This document shows positions 30,874 to 38,027 of a stretch of 38,240 bases of DNA, piece by piece (the first letter of the stretch is position 1; each line of letters begins with the position of its first letter). Source of the DNA: Sphaerisporangium cinnabarinum (GTDB lineage Bacteria > Actinomycetota > Actinomycetes > Actinomycetales > Cellulomonadaceae); assembly GCA_003052455.1 (NCBI GenBank), contig QAPD01000034.1, forward strand, positions 1 to 38,240. The letters are read 5' to 3'. A program made the position numbers and the translations under genes. The notes beneath the pieces are model-generated. The model was not told where the DNA came from. It saw nothing but the letters and a program-made list of their open reading frames with translations, and ran no database searches.

Positions 30874-31813
30874 GCGCGGGACCCGACAGGAGCGTGCGCG
30901 CCAGGCGCTCGCGGCCCTCGGCGCCGCTCATGACCGTGTCCGTCACGACGACGTCCATCCCGAGCGCGCGGACGTCGTCCGCGAGGTGCTCGTCGTGGTC
31001 GTCGATCACCATGACGTCCACCAGGCCCACGTACAGGCGTGCGACACCGAGCGCGGAGACCTCGTGCCCGAGCGTCGTGAGGATCTGTGCCGCCGGGCCC
31101 TTGAGCGCCCGACCGCCGACGATCGGGCTCACCGCGACGCGCCGTGCCGACGTCCCGGCGAGCGCCTCCCGCACGCCCGCGACGCCCAGCACCGGCTCCA
31201 CCGACAGGAACGGGTTCGACGGCGCGACCACGACGACGTCGGCTCCGGTGACCGCGTCGAGCACGCCGGGCGCCGGGCGCGCGGCGTCGATGCCGTCGTA
31301 GACGAGGCCGAGCACGTCGTCCGCGTGCCGACGGCCCACGAAGTACTCCTGGAACCCGAGGCGCCCGGCGGGCGTGTCGACGAGCGTCGCGACGCGGTCG
31401 TCGGACACGGGCAGCACGCGCGCCCCGACGCCGAGCGCGGCAGTGAGCTGCGCGGTGACGTCGGACAGCGGCGCGCCCGCCCGCAGCCGGGCCGTCCGCA
31501 CGACGTGCGTCGCGAGGTCGCGGTCGCCGAGCGTGAACCACGTGTCCTCGCCGAGCCGGCCCATCGCCTCCAGGGCCGCGTAGGTCTCCCCGACGACGCC
31601 CCAGCCGCGCTCCTCGTCCGCGAGCCCGGCGAGCGTGTACGTCACGGTGTCGAGGTCGGGCGAGATCCACAGCCCGTGCAGCTCGACGTCGTCGGCGACG
31701 TTGACGACGACCGTGAGGTCCGTCCCCGCGAGGTCCAGACCGTGCGCGAGGCGGGCCCCGCCGACCCCGCCCGCGAGCACGGTCACGCGGTCGGTGCGGT
31801 GTTCTGCTGTCAC
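30866..31813 (-). CDS. cofD: 2-phospho-L-lactate transferase CofD/FbiA
   Basis: This 315-residue enzyme joins the activated phospholactate or PEP moiety to Fo to make F420-0 or its dehydro form. The N-terminal VTVLAGGVGGARLAHGL is the family signature, followed by VVNVADDVELHGLWISPDLDTVTYTLAG. Near the end VSPIVGGRALKGPAAQ is the conserved phosphate-binding region. The GTG start at 31813 has TAGGCT (31821-31826, minus strand) seven bases away and no clear ribosome site, so it may be leaderless. The glutamate ligase (FbiB/CofE) and Fo synthase (FbiC) are not in the window. Confidence 0.94.
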   Translation of the reverse strand: MTAEHRTDRVTVLAGGVGGARLAHGLDLAGTDLTVVVNVADDVELHGLWISPDLDTVTYTLAGLADEERGWGVVGETYAALEAMGRLGEDTWFTLGDRDLATHVVRTARLRAGAPLSDVTAQLTAALGVGARVLPVSDDRVATLVDTPAGRLGFQEYFVGRRHADDVLGLVYDGIDAARPAPGVLDAVTGADVVVVAPSNPFLSVEPVLGVAGVREALAGTSARRVAVSPIVGGRALKGPAAQILTTLGHEVSALGVARLYVGLVDVMVIDDHDEHLADDVRALGMDVVVTDTVMSGAEGRERLARTLLSGPARG

Positions 31814-31820
31814 GACGACG

Positions 31821-31826
31821 AGCCTA
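31821..31826 (-). promoter_or_regulatory. -10 box for a probable leaderless cofD mRNA
   Basis: TAGGCT on the minus strand ends seven bases before the GTG of cofD. The -35 region is not recognisable. Confidence 0.45.
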
Positions 31827-31896
31827 CGTCGGAGCGCGGGGCCCTCGGAGAGCCGTCGCGGAGCCCGCGACCGCGGCCCGGGGCGCGCAGCCGTGC

Positions 31897-31902
31897 CACG
31901 AT
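31897..31902 (+). promoter_or_regulatory. -10 box for a probable leaderless mRNA of the thiamine-binding-type gene
   Basis: CACGAT ends six bases before the ATG at 31909, and no Shine-Dalgarno sequence is seen. Confidence 0.35.
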
Positions 31903-31908
31903 GGCCCC

Positions 31909-32229
31909 ATGGCCGTCTTCGCCTTCTCCGTCGCCCCGCTCGGTGCCGGCGAGTCCGTCGCGGACTCCGTCGCCGAGGCCGTCCGCATCGTCCGCGAGTC
32001 GGGCCTGCCGAACCGCACCACGTCGATGTTCACCGAGATCGAGGGCGACTGGGACGTCGTCATGCCCGTGATCCAGCGCGCGACCGAGGCCGTCGGCGCG
32101 GGCGGGCACCGCGTGTCGCTCGTCCTCAAGGCCGACCTCCGCCCGGGGCGCACGGGCGAGCTCACGGGCAAGGTCGAGCGCGTCGAGGAGCGGCTCGCGG
32201 CCGAGTCGGAGGACACCGGGCACGCCTGA
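31909..32229 (+). CDS. thiamine-binding-type small protein (MTH1187/YkoF family)
   Basis: This 106-residue protein resembles the MTH1187/YkoF (DUF77) family of small ferredoxin-like proteins, some of which bind thiamine. Family stretches are the N-terminal FAFSVAPLGAGESVADSVAEAV, the middle TTSMFTEIEGDWDVVMPVI, and VSLVLKADLRPG. The ATG appears leaderless. It is divergent from cofD, with a 95-base gap, and no thiamine gene or riboswitch is nearby, so its ligand here is uncertain. Confidence 0.85.
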   Translation: MAVFAFSVAPLGAGESVADSVAEAVRIVRESGLPNRTTSMFTEIEGDWDVVMPVIQRATEAVGAGGHRVSLVLKADLRPGRTGELTGKVERVEERLAAESEDTGHA

Positions 32230-32317
32230 CCTGCGGCGTGACGCCCGGGCCGACGGGCCGGGCCGGACGGCCCTTGCGCACCGGTTCGCCCGCTTCGAGG
32301 GACTTGACCCGCCCCCG

Positions 32318-32323
32318 TAGGCT
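32318..32323 (+). promoter_or_regulatory. possible -10 box of the RAMA-domain gene
   Basis: TAGGCT lies 55 bases before the ATG at 32379. TTGACC at 32304-32309 is too close to serve it as a -35 box. This is a weak prediction. Confidence 0.3.
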
Positions 32324-32378
32324 ATGGCGCATACGCCCCCGCCCAGGTCGCGTTTCCGCTGCTGCAGGAGAACCCCCG

Positions 32379-33833
32379 ATGCCCCTCTTCGAGGTGGACG
32401 CCGAGCGTCCCGTACTGGTCCAGCCGCCCCAGCCGGCAGGAGCCTTCGGGACGGACGCGCAGCGGGTGGTGGACGGCAACCTCGAGGGACTGCTGGGCGA
32501 GCAGATCTTCCCGGTCGCGCAGGGCACGTCCGACGACGAGCCGCACCTCCTCGCGCTCGACGCGGCGGGGCTGCCGGTCGTCATCGAGGTCACGGCCGAG
32601 CTCACCGAGGAGGCGCTGACCGCGGCGCTCAACCACGCGGGCCGGGCCGGTCGCCTCACGCGCGCCGAGCTCGCCGCGCGCTACACGGGCGGCGCGTCGC
32701 GGTTCCAGCAGGACGTCGCCGCGTTCTACGACAACGTGCCCCTCACGCGCTCGCAGGCGACCGCGCGCGCGACCGGAGCACGCCTCATCGTCATCTGCTC
32801 GAGCGCGGCGCCCGGCATCCAGGACGCGCTCGACTTCCTGCGCCAGCCCGGCTCTCCGGTCGCGGTGCTGCGCCTCGGCGTGGTCCACGGGGCCGACGGC
32901 CGCCGCTTCGTCGACGTGTCCCCGCTCGCGATGACGCGCGACAACCCCGCGCCACCCGCGGCACCCGAGCCCCCGCGGGGCCGTGCCGTCGCCCCCGGTT
33001 CCGACTTCGCGGACGGCGTCGCCGTGGGCCGAGCCCTGACCGGCAAGTTTCCCGTGGTGACGCGTCAGGCCGCGAAGTCCCGGGCGGAGCGCCGCCGGGC
33101 CGCCGAGCTGGAGCCCCGCACCACCTACGGCGTCGCGCCGTCGTCGGCCGACGAGACGGGCCAGCTCGCCCCGCTCACCGCGGCGGGCGAGCCGCGCCGC
33201 GCCGAGCCGCCCGTGCTCGACTTCGTGCCCCTGGACGACCCGCTCACCGCGCCGACCGCGCCCGAGCCCGCGCCCACGGGCTGGGCCGACCGCCGCCCGG
33301 TCGAGAGCGCCGACGAGGCTCCGGCCCCGCGCACCTCGATCCTCACGCGCGAGTCGATCCGCACCCGGGAGTCGATCCGGACGCGCGAGTCGTACCTCAC
33401 GCACGAGTACGGCGACCAGCGCAGCCCCGCGCAGGAGCGCCCTTACGACCCGCTGTCGTACCACCCGCCCGTCGACGTCGGCACCGGGCCGGACCTTCCG
33501 TCCACGAGCCGTGACGTCGCACCGGTGCCGCCCCCGCCCGCGGCCGACCTGCCGCTCGGCCCCGAGGACGACCCGGACCTCGTCGCGCTCGCCCGCGCGT
33601 TCGGCGCCCCGCGCCAGCTCGTGTGGTCGCGGCCCCGGCGCGGGCAGCGCTTCGAGGCGGTGCTCCAGCCCGACGGCTTCATCGAGCTGTCCGACGGCGC
33701 CCGGTTCCGCCACCCGGACCTCGCCGCGGTCGCGGTCTCCGGCACCCACACCGCCGACGGCTGGAGCGTCTGGCGCCTGGGCACCGACGACGGCCCCACG
33801 CTCACCGACGCCTTCCGCGAGCACACCGCCTGA
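32379..33833 (+). CDS. degenerate NucS-like nuclease domain fused to a RAMA domain
   Basis: This 484-residue protein joins three regions. Residues ~25-170 resemble a PD-(D/E)xK nuclease of the NucS type: NLEGLLGEQIFPV, then LALDAAGLPVVIEVT with Asp61 and Glu70, but Thr72 where the catalytic Lys is expected. The middle (~190-400) is Pro/Ala-rich and disordered, with a hexapeptide repeat (320-343). The C-terminus (~405-470) matches the RAMA fold, predicted to read modified DNA: QRFEAVLQPDGFIELSDG, RHPDLAAVAVSG and DGWSVWRL. It probably binds rather than cuts DNA. CAGGAG (32365-32370) precedes the ATG. No methylase or restriction enzyme is adjacent. The domain assignments are by eye. Confidence 0.75.
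   Translation: MPLFEVDAERPVLVQPPQPAGAFGTDAQRVVDGNLEGLLGEQIFPVAQGTSDDEPHLLALDAAGLPVVIEVTAELTEEALTAALNHAGRAGRLTRAELAARYTGGASRFQQDVAAFYDNVPLTRSQATARATGARLIVICSSAAPGIQDALDFLRQPGSPVAVLRLGVVHGADGRRFVDVSPLAMTRDNPAPPAAPEPPRGRAVAPGSDFADGVAVGRALTGKFPVVTRQAAKSRAERRRAAELEPRTTYGVAPSSADETGQLAPLTAAGEPRRAEPPVLDFVPLDDPLTAPTAPEPAPTGWADRRPVESADEAPAPRTSILTRESIRTRESIRTRESYLTHEYGDQRSPAQERPYDPLSYHPPVDVGTGPDLPSTSRDVAPVPPPPAADLPLGPEDDPDLVALARAFGAPRQLVWSRPRRGQRFEAVLQPDGFIELSDGARFRHPDLAAVAVSGTHTADGWSVWRLGTDDGPTLTDAFREHTA
33336..33407 (+). repeat. four tandem 18-bp repeats in the RAMA-domain gene
   Basis: Units at 33336-33353, 33354-33371, 33372-33389 and 33390-33407 encode SILTRE, SIRTRE, SIRTRE and SYLTHE. Units two and three are nearly identical. 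Copy number could vary between strains. Confidence 0.9.
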
Positions 33834-33887
33834 GCCCGCCGAGCGGCCCCAGTCGCGCACCCCGCGCCGGGCCGCGCGCCCGGCGGT

Positions 33888-33943
33888 GAGAGGCGAGAAG
33901 TGGCCCCTGGCAGACCGACGACGGGGGCCACTTCTCGCCTCTC
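33888..33943. repeat. perfect 20-bp inverted repeat with a 16-base loop
   Basis: The arm at 33888-33907 (starting GAGAGGCGAGAAG) is the exact reverse complement of 33924-33943; wobble and paired bases can extend the stem to about 25. The loop is 33908-33923. It lies 54 bases after the RAMA-domain gene and 46 bases before the racemase-like gene. It can act as a terminator, but its AT-containing stem differs from the GC-only terminators elsewhere in the window. Confidence 0.85.
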
Positions 33944-33989
33944 GTCGCGTCGAGCCGAGAACGCACCACGACGACGACCGGAGGCACGC

Positions 33990-34634
33990 GTGATCGGGTT
34001 CCTGCACACGGCGGAGGTCCACGTCGCGACGTTCGGTGCGCTCGTCGACGAGCTCGCGCCGGGGGAGGGCCACACGCACCGCGTCGACGTGCCCCTGCTC
34101 GACGCCGCGCGCGCGGGCGAGCCCGTCGCCGCGCGGGTGCGGTCCCACGTCGAGGCGCTCGCCGCGGCGGGCGCGTCGGTGGTGGTGTGCACGTGCTCGA
34201 CGCTGGGGCCGGTCGCGGAGAGCGCCGGGCTGGGGGCGGCCGTGGTCCCCGTGGTGCGGGTGGACGCGCCGCTCGCGGCAGAGGCGGTGCGCGACGGCGG
34301 CCGGGTCGCCGTCGTCGTCGCGCTCGCCTCCACGCTGGCCCCGACGACGGAGCTCCTCACGGACGCGGCCCGTCGCGCGGGGACGCAGGTCGAGCTGGAG
34401 CCGGTCGTCTGCGGCGACGCCTGGGCGGCGTTCGAGGCCGGTGACCTCGCGGCGTACCACCGGGCCGTCGCCGACGCGGCGCGGGACGCCGTCGCGCGGT
34501 GCGCACCCGAGGTGGTCGTGCTCGCGCAGGCGAGCATGGCGCCCGCCGCCCGGCTGCTCGCCGACCTGCCCGTCCGGGTGCTGACGAGCCCGGGGAGCGC
34601 GGTGGCCCGGGCCGTGGAGCTGGCCCGGGCCTGA
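33990..34634 (+). CDS. aspartate/glutamate racemase-like protein
   Basis: This 214-residue protein is of the Asp/Glu/hydantoin racemase superfamily. The first half has the cysteine loop VVVCTCSTLGPV (Cys67, Cys69). In the second half, where the second catalytic cysteine usually lies, it reads VVVLAQASMAP and has no cysteine. True racemases need two cysteines, so this may be a decarboxylase- or isomerase-like member, or a non-racemising paralogue. GGAGG (33980-33984) lies five bases before the GTG at 33990. It is convergent with the ABC permease gene, 13 bases away. Confidence 0.78.
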   Translation: MIGFLHTAEVHVATFGALVDELAPGEGHTHRVDVPLLDAARAGEPVAARVRSHVEALAAAGASVVVCTCSTLGPVAESAGLGAAVVPVVRVDAPLAAEAVRDGGRVAVVVALASTLAPTTELLTDAARRAGTQVELEPVVCGDAWAAFEAGDLAAYHRAVADAARDAVARCAPEVVVLAQASMAPAARLLADLPVRVLTSPGSAVARAVELARA

Positions 34635-34647
34635 CGCGTGCTCGTGC

Positions 34648-35499
34648 TCAGTCGGTCGTCCGCACCATGGTCCGGATCCCGACCGCGAGGCCGACGGCGG
34701 CCGTCACGACGGCGGCGACCCACCCCCACGCGACGGTGGACGCCGTGAGGTCGCCCGCGAAGAGCGCGCGCTCGGCGTCGACCACGTAGCGCAGCGGGTT
34801 GACGTCGGACGCGACCTGCATCCAGCGGGGACCCGTCTCGAGCGGCAGGAGCATGCCGGACAGGATCATGAGCGGGAAGACGAGCGTCTGCTGCACGACC
34901 CAGAACATCCAGTCCTGCTTGCGGACGGCGAGTGCGAGCGCGTAGCTGAGCGACCCGATCCCCACGCCGAAGACGGCGAGCAGCACGAGGCCGAGGACGG
35001 CTCCGGCGGGGTGCAGCTCGAAGCCGAACGGCAGCATGACGAGCACGACGACGACGGACTGCGCGACGATCGGGACCATCTCCTTGAGCGCGCGCCCGAC
35101 GAGGAGCGACGCGCGCGACAGCGGCGCGACGAGCATCCGCTCGTGCGCCCCCGTCTGCAGCTCGACGAGGAGGTTCGCGCCCGTCGTGGACGTCCCGAAG
35201 AGGGTCGTCATGACGAGGATCGACGGCACGAACCACTGCCAGACGTTCCCGCCGAGGACCTCCTGGCCGGTCGTCGTGCCGCCGAGGGACCCGACGAGGA
35301 GCGGGCCGAACAGGGCGAGGAAGACGATCGGCTGGACGAGCCCGAAGAGCACGGAGAACGGGTCGTGCAGCACGGGCCGCAGCTCGCGCACGAGCACGAT
35401 GCCGGTGTCGCGCGCGAAGGAGGCGAGGCCGCGGCGCGGGGCGTGCACGCGGCTCGGTGCCGTGCGCGGCGCGGTCGGGGTCGTGGTGACGGTGCTCAT
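34648..35499 (-). CDS. ABC-2 type exporter permease (DrrB-like)
   Basis: This 283-residue permease has six predicted membrane helices starting at about residue 50 (DPFSVLFGLVQPIVFLALFGPLL). The family motif is near the C-terminal third, FPLMILSGMLLPLETGPRWMQ, followed by NPLRYVVDAERALFAGD, as in DrrB-type drug exporters. The cytoplasmic loop has QTGAHERMLVAPLSRASLLVGRALKE. The ATG at 35499 overlaps the stop of the ATPase gene (ATGA), so the pair forms one transporter. The substrate is unknown; hydrophobic drugs or lipids are usual. Confidence 0.92.
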   Translation of the reverse strand: MSTVTTTPTAPRTAPSRVHAPRRGLASFARDTGIVLVRELRPVLHDPFSVLFGLVQPIVFLALFGPLLVGSLGGTTTGQEVLGGNVWQWFVPSILVMTTLFGTSTTGANLLVELQTGAHERMLVAPLSRASLLVGRALKEMVPIVAQSVVVVLVMLPFGFELHPAGAVLGLVLLAVFGVGIGSLSYALALAVRKQDWMFWVVQQTLVFPLMILSGMLLPLETGPRWMQVASDVNPLRYVVDAERALFAGDLTASTVAWGWVAAVVTAAVGLAVGIRTMVRTTD

Positions 35500-36596
35500 G
35501 CTGCGGTCCTCTCGGTGGGGTGGGCGTGGGCGCCCGTGGTGGTGGCGCCCGCCTCGCGCAGGCTGCGCCCGGTGAGGGCGAGGAAGACGTCGTCGAGCGT
35601 GGGCCGGCGCACCTGCGCGGTGTCGACGGCGATCCCGGCGGCGTCCGCGGCGCGCAGCAGCCGGGGCAGGTACGCGTCCCCCCGCTCGGCGCGGACCTCG
35701 AGCGCGTGCGCATCGTCGGGCCCGGCATCGGGCCCGGCATCCGGCCCGACGGCGTCCGCGCCCGCGGGCGCTCGGGTCACCTCGCGGAAGCCCTCGACGC
35801 GGCGGGCCAGCGCGGTGAGGTGGGCGGCGTCGTCGTGCCCGGGACCGCTCGACGGCGCGAGCGTGACGAGGACGCGGTCCCCGGCGAGCTCGGCCTTGAG
35901 GTTCGCGGCCGTGTCGTCGGCGATGACGCGCCCGTGGTCGACGACGACGACGCGCTCGGCCATGGTGTCGGCCTCGTCGAGGTAGTGCGTCGTGAGGACG
36001 ATCGTCATCGGCTCGCCCGTCGTCGCCCGCGCGCCGTCGCGCATGCGCAGCACGTGCTCCCACAGGTTCGCGCGGTTGTGCGGGTCGAGGCCCGTGGACG
36101 GCTCGTCGAGGAAGAGGAGCGACGGCGCGTGCACGAGTCCCATCGCGACGTCGAGCCGACGGCGCTGCCCGCCGGAGAGGTCGGACACCTTGCGGGCGGC
36201 GTGCGTCGTGAGCTCGAGCGAGTCGAGCAGCTCGTCGGCGCGTCGCCGGGCGTCCCAGCGGTCCAGGCCGTGGATGCGGCCCTGGCTCGCGAGCTCGTCG
36301 ACGGCCCGCTGCGCGTGCCCGGCCGCGTTGCCCTGTCCCACGTACCCGATGCGGTGGCGGACGGCGTCGGGCTCGGCCACGACGTCGTGGCCCGCGACGG
36401 TGGCGGTGCCCGACGTCGGCCGGGTCAGCGTGGTGAGCATGCGCAGGGTGGTCGTCTTGCCGGCGCCGTTGGGGCCGAGGACGGCGACGAGCTCGCCCGG
36501 CGCGACGTCGAGGTCGATGCCCCGCACGGCGTGCACGGTGCGGCTCTCGTCCCGCCCGACGGCGAAGTCCTTGGTCAGTGCTCTGGTCCGGATCAC
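35496..36596 (-). CDS. ABC transporter ATPase (DrrA-like)
   Basis: This 366-residue ATPase has every motif intact: Walker A GPNGAGKTT (41-49), Q-loop YVGQG, signature LSGGQ (139-143), Walker B LLFLDEP (159-165) and switch His in VLTTHYLDEAD. The C-terminal ~100 residues follow the DrrA pattern, including RRPTLDDVFLALTG near the end. An AGPDAGPD short repeat occurs in a loop at about 288-297. The GTG start at 36596 has AGGAGGAG just upstream. It energises the permease encoded next. It is divergent from a WYL regulator, which is a likely controller. Confidence 0.94.
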   Translation of the reverse strand: MIRTRALTKDFAVGRDESRTVHAVRGIDLDVAPGELVAVLGPNGAGKTTTLRMLTTLTRPTSGTATVAGHDVVAEPDAVRHRIGYVGQGNAAGHAQRAVDELASQGRIHGLDRWDARRRADELLDSLELTTHAARKVSDLSGGQRRRLDVAMGLVHAPSLLFLDEPSTGLDPHNRANLWEHVLRMRDGARATTGEPMTIVLTTHYLDEADTMAERVVVVDHGRVIADDTAANLKAELAGDRVLVTLAPSSGPGHDDAAHLTALARRVEGFREVTRAPAGADAVGPDAGPDAGPDDAHALEVRAERGDAYLPRLLRAADAAGIAVDTAQVRRPTLDDVFLALTGRSLREAGATTTGAHAHPTERTAA

Positions 36597-36676
36597 GGTG
36601 CTCCTCCTGGGTGCGGTGCGTGCGTCGGGACGACTCTCCTCGGGGTAGCGGACAGATTCGGTCCTCTACCTCGTGC

Positions 36677-36682
36677 GACGCT
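36677..36682 (+). promoter_or_regulatory. possible -10 box for a leaderless WYL regulator mRNA
   Basis: GACGCT ends six bases before the ATG at 36689. A GGGG run in between could instead act as a weak ribosome site. The 92-base gap to the ABC operon shows no strong palindrome. Confidence 0.3.
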
Positions 36683-36688
36683 GGGGTC

Positions 36689-37702
36689 ATGCTCGAGACC
36701 TCGGGACGACTGCTGCGGCTCCTCTCGTTGCTCCAGGCGCGCCGCGACTGGCCGGGGGCCACGCTCGCGGAGCGGCTGGAGGTCAGCCCGCGCACCGTGC
36801 GGCGCGACGTCGACCGGCTGCGCGGGCTGGGCTACCCGGTGCGCGCGACCAAGGGGCCCGACGGCGGGTACCGCCTCGACGCCGGGGCGGACGTGCCACC
36901 ACTCCTGTTCGACGACGAGCAGGCCGTCGCCGTCGCGGTCGCCCTGCGCACGGGCGCGCTGCCCGGGGTCGAGGACGCGGCGGCCCGGGCCCTCGCGACC
37001 ATCCGCCAGGTGATGCCCGCGAGGCTGCGGACGCGCATCGACGCCCTGGAGGTGACCGCCGTGCCGGGGCGACGGGAGCAGCAGCTGCCCACCGTGCGCC
37101 CGGACGTGCTCGTCGCCGTCGGGACCGCGGCGACCGAACGACGCGTGCTCCGGTTCGACTACGACGGCGGCACCGGAGAGGTGCTGCGCGCGCCGGGCGC
37201 ACCGGAGGACGCGGCCTTCCGCGCTCCGCGGCGCGCGGAGCCCCACCACCTCGCCACGTGGGGCGGCCGGTGGTACGTCGTCGCGTGGGACCTCGACCGG
37301 GACGACTGGCGCACGTTCCGCGTCGACCGCATGGTCCCGCGCGAGGGCACGGGGGCACGCTTCTCACCGCGCGCGCTGCCGGCGCCCGACGTCGCGACGT
37401 TCGTCGCGGAGCGGTTCGCCACCACCAGCTACCCGGTGCGCGGCACCGTCGAGCTCCACGCGGACGCCGCGACGGTGGCGCGCTGGGCAGGGGCGGACGC
37501 GGTCGTCGAACCGGCGGGGAAGGGGCGGTGCCACCTGACGACGGGCTCCTGGTCGTGGGGCGGTCTCGCGGCTCGATGCGCGATGTTCGACGTGCCGTTC
37601 GACGTCGTCGGGCCTCCCGAGCTGCGCGACGCCGTCCGGGTCCTGGGAGAGCGCGCGCGTGCCGCGGCGCTGGGTGAGCCGGGTCACGAGGGAGCGAGTT
37701 GA
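36689..37702 (+). CDS. HTH and WYL domain transcriptional regulator
   Basis: This 337-residue regulator has an N-terminal DeoR/HTH_11-type winged helix (about 5-60, TLAERLEVSPRTVRRDVDRL with the wing GYPVRATKGPDGGYRL). The WYL domain is at about 140-215, with RWYVVAWDLDRDDWRTFRVDRM as the WYL motif. A WCX-type C-terminal domain follows (TVELHADAATVARW). WYL proteins bind nucleic acids or nucleotides and act as activators or repressors. The ATG at 36689 starts the conserved HTH. It is divergent from the DrrAB-type exporter. Its stop codon lies in the first rRNA promoter. Confidence 0.92.
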   Translation: MLETSGRLLRLLSLLQARRDWPGATLAERLEVSPRTVRRDVDRLRGLGYPVRATKGPDGGYRLDAGADVPPLLFDDEQAVAVAVALRTGALPGVEDAAARALATIRQVMPARLRTRIDALEVTAVPGRREQQLPTVRPDVLVAVGTAATERRVLRFDYDGGTGEVLRAPGAPEDAAFRAPRRAEPHHLATWGGRWYVVAWDLDRDDWRTFRVDRMVPREGTGARFSPRALPAPDVATFVAERFATTSYPVRGTVELHADAATVARWAGADAVVEPAGKGRCHLTTGSWSWGGLAARCAMFDVPFDVVGPPELRDAVRVLGERARAAALGEPGHEGAS

Positions 37703-37728
37703 CCTCCTGGCCCGCGACCCCGTAGTGT
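37699..37728 (+). promoter_or_regulatory. rRNA operon promoter P1
   Basis: -35 TTGACC (37699-37704) and -10 TAGTGT (37723-37728) are separated by 18 bases. The -35 contains the TGA stop of the WYL gene (37700-37702). Transcription would start near 37735, more than 500 bases before the 16S gene. Confidence 0.65.
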
Positions 37729-37934
37729 TCTCGAGGTCGCCCGGCAGGGAGGAACAGACACCACGGCACAGCTCTTCGGAGCAGATGCGAAGTGGCTGGT
37801 CCCCCGGGCGAAACTCCCACCAGATTTCCCGGAGCACAGTGCTGCGCCGTGAGTGCGGTGGGGGTGTCTGGATCAGGTACATTTCTGAACGGAAATCCGG
37901 TTTTCGCCGGTCCGGGACGAACGGCCGGGTCTGG

Positions 37935-37940
37935 TAGGAT
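37935..37940 (+). promoter_or_regulatory. -10 box of a second rRNA promoter (P2)
   Basis: TAGGAT lies in a GGTCTGGTAGGATTCAG context resembling the -10 region of actinobacterial rRNA promoters. The matching -35 is weak or absent. Confidence 0.4.
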
Positions 37941-38004
37941 TCAGAACGAAGGAAGCGCCCCGCGCAAGGGCCTCGGGAACGAGGTCGGAGGCGGTGTGTG
38001 TCGG

Positions 38005-38027
38005 TTGTTTGAGAACTCAACAGTGTG
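38005..38027 (+). promoter_or_regulatory. boxA-like antitermination element in the rRNA leader
   Basis: TTGTTTGAGAACTCAACAG resembles the conserved boxA-containing segment just upstream of 16S rRNA genes in actinobacteria. Nus factors bind this element to prevent early termination. Confidence 0.7.

Noticed and set aside
31909-32229. A thiamine (TPP) riboswitch linked with the thiamine-binding-type protein
   Set aside because: The upstream gap is only 95 bases, has no CTGAGA thi-box element, and the gene seems leaderless.
32379-33833. An active restriction enzyme or a full defence island around the RAMA protein
   Set aside because: No methylase, helicase or toxin lies next to it, and the nuclease-like domain lacks the lysine. 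A defence role remains only a guess.
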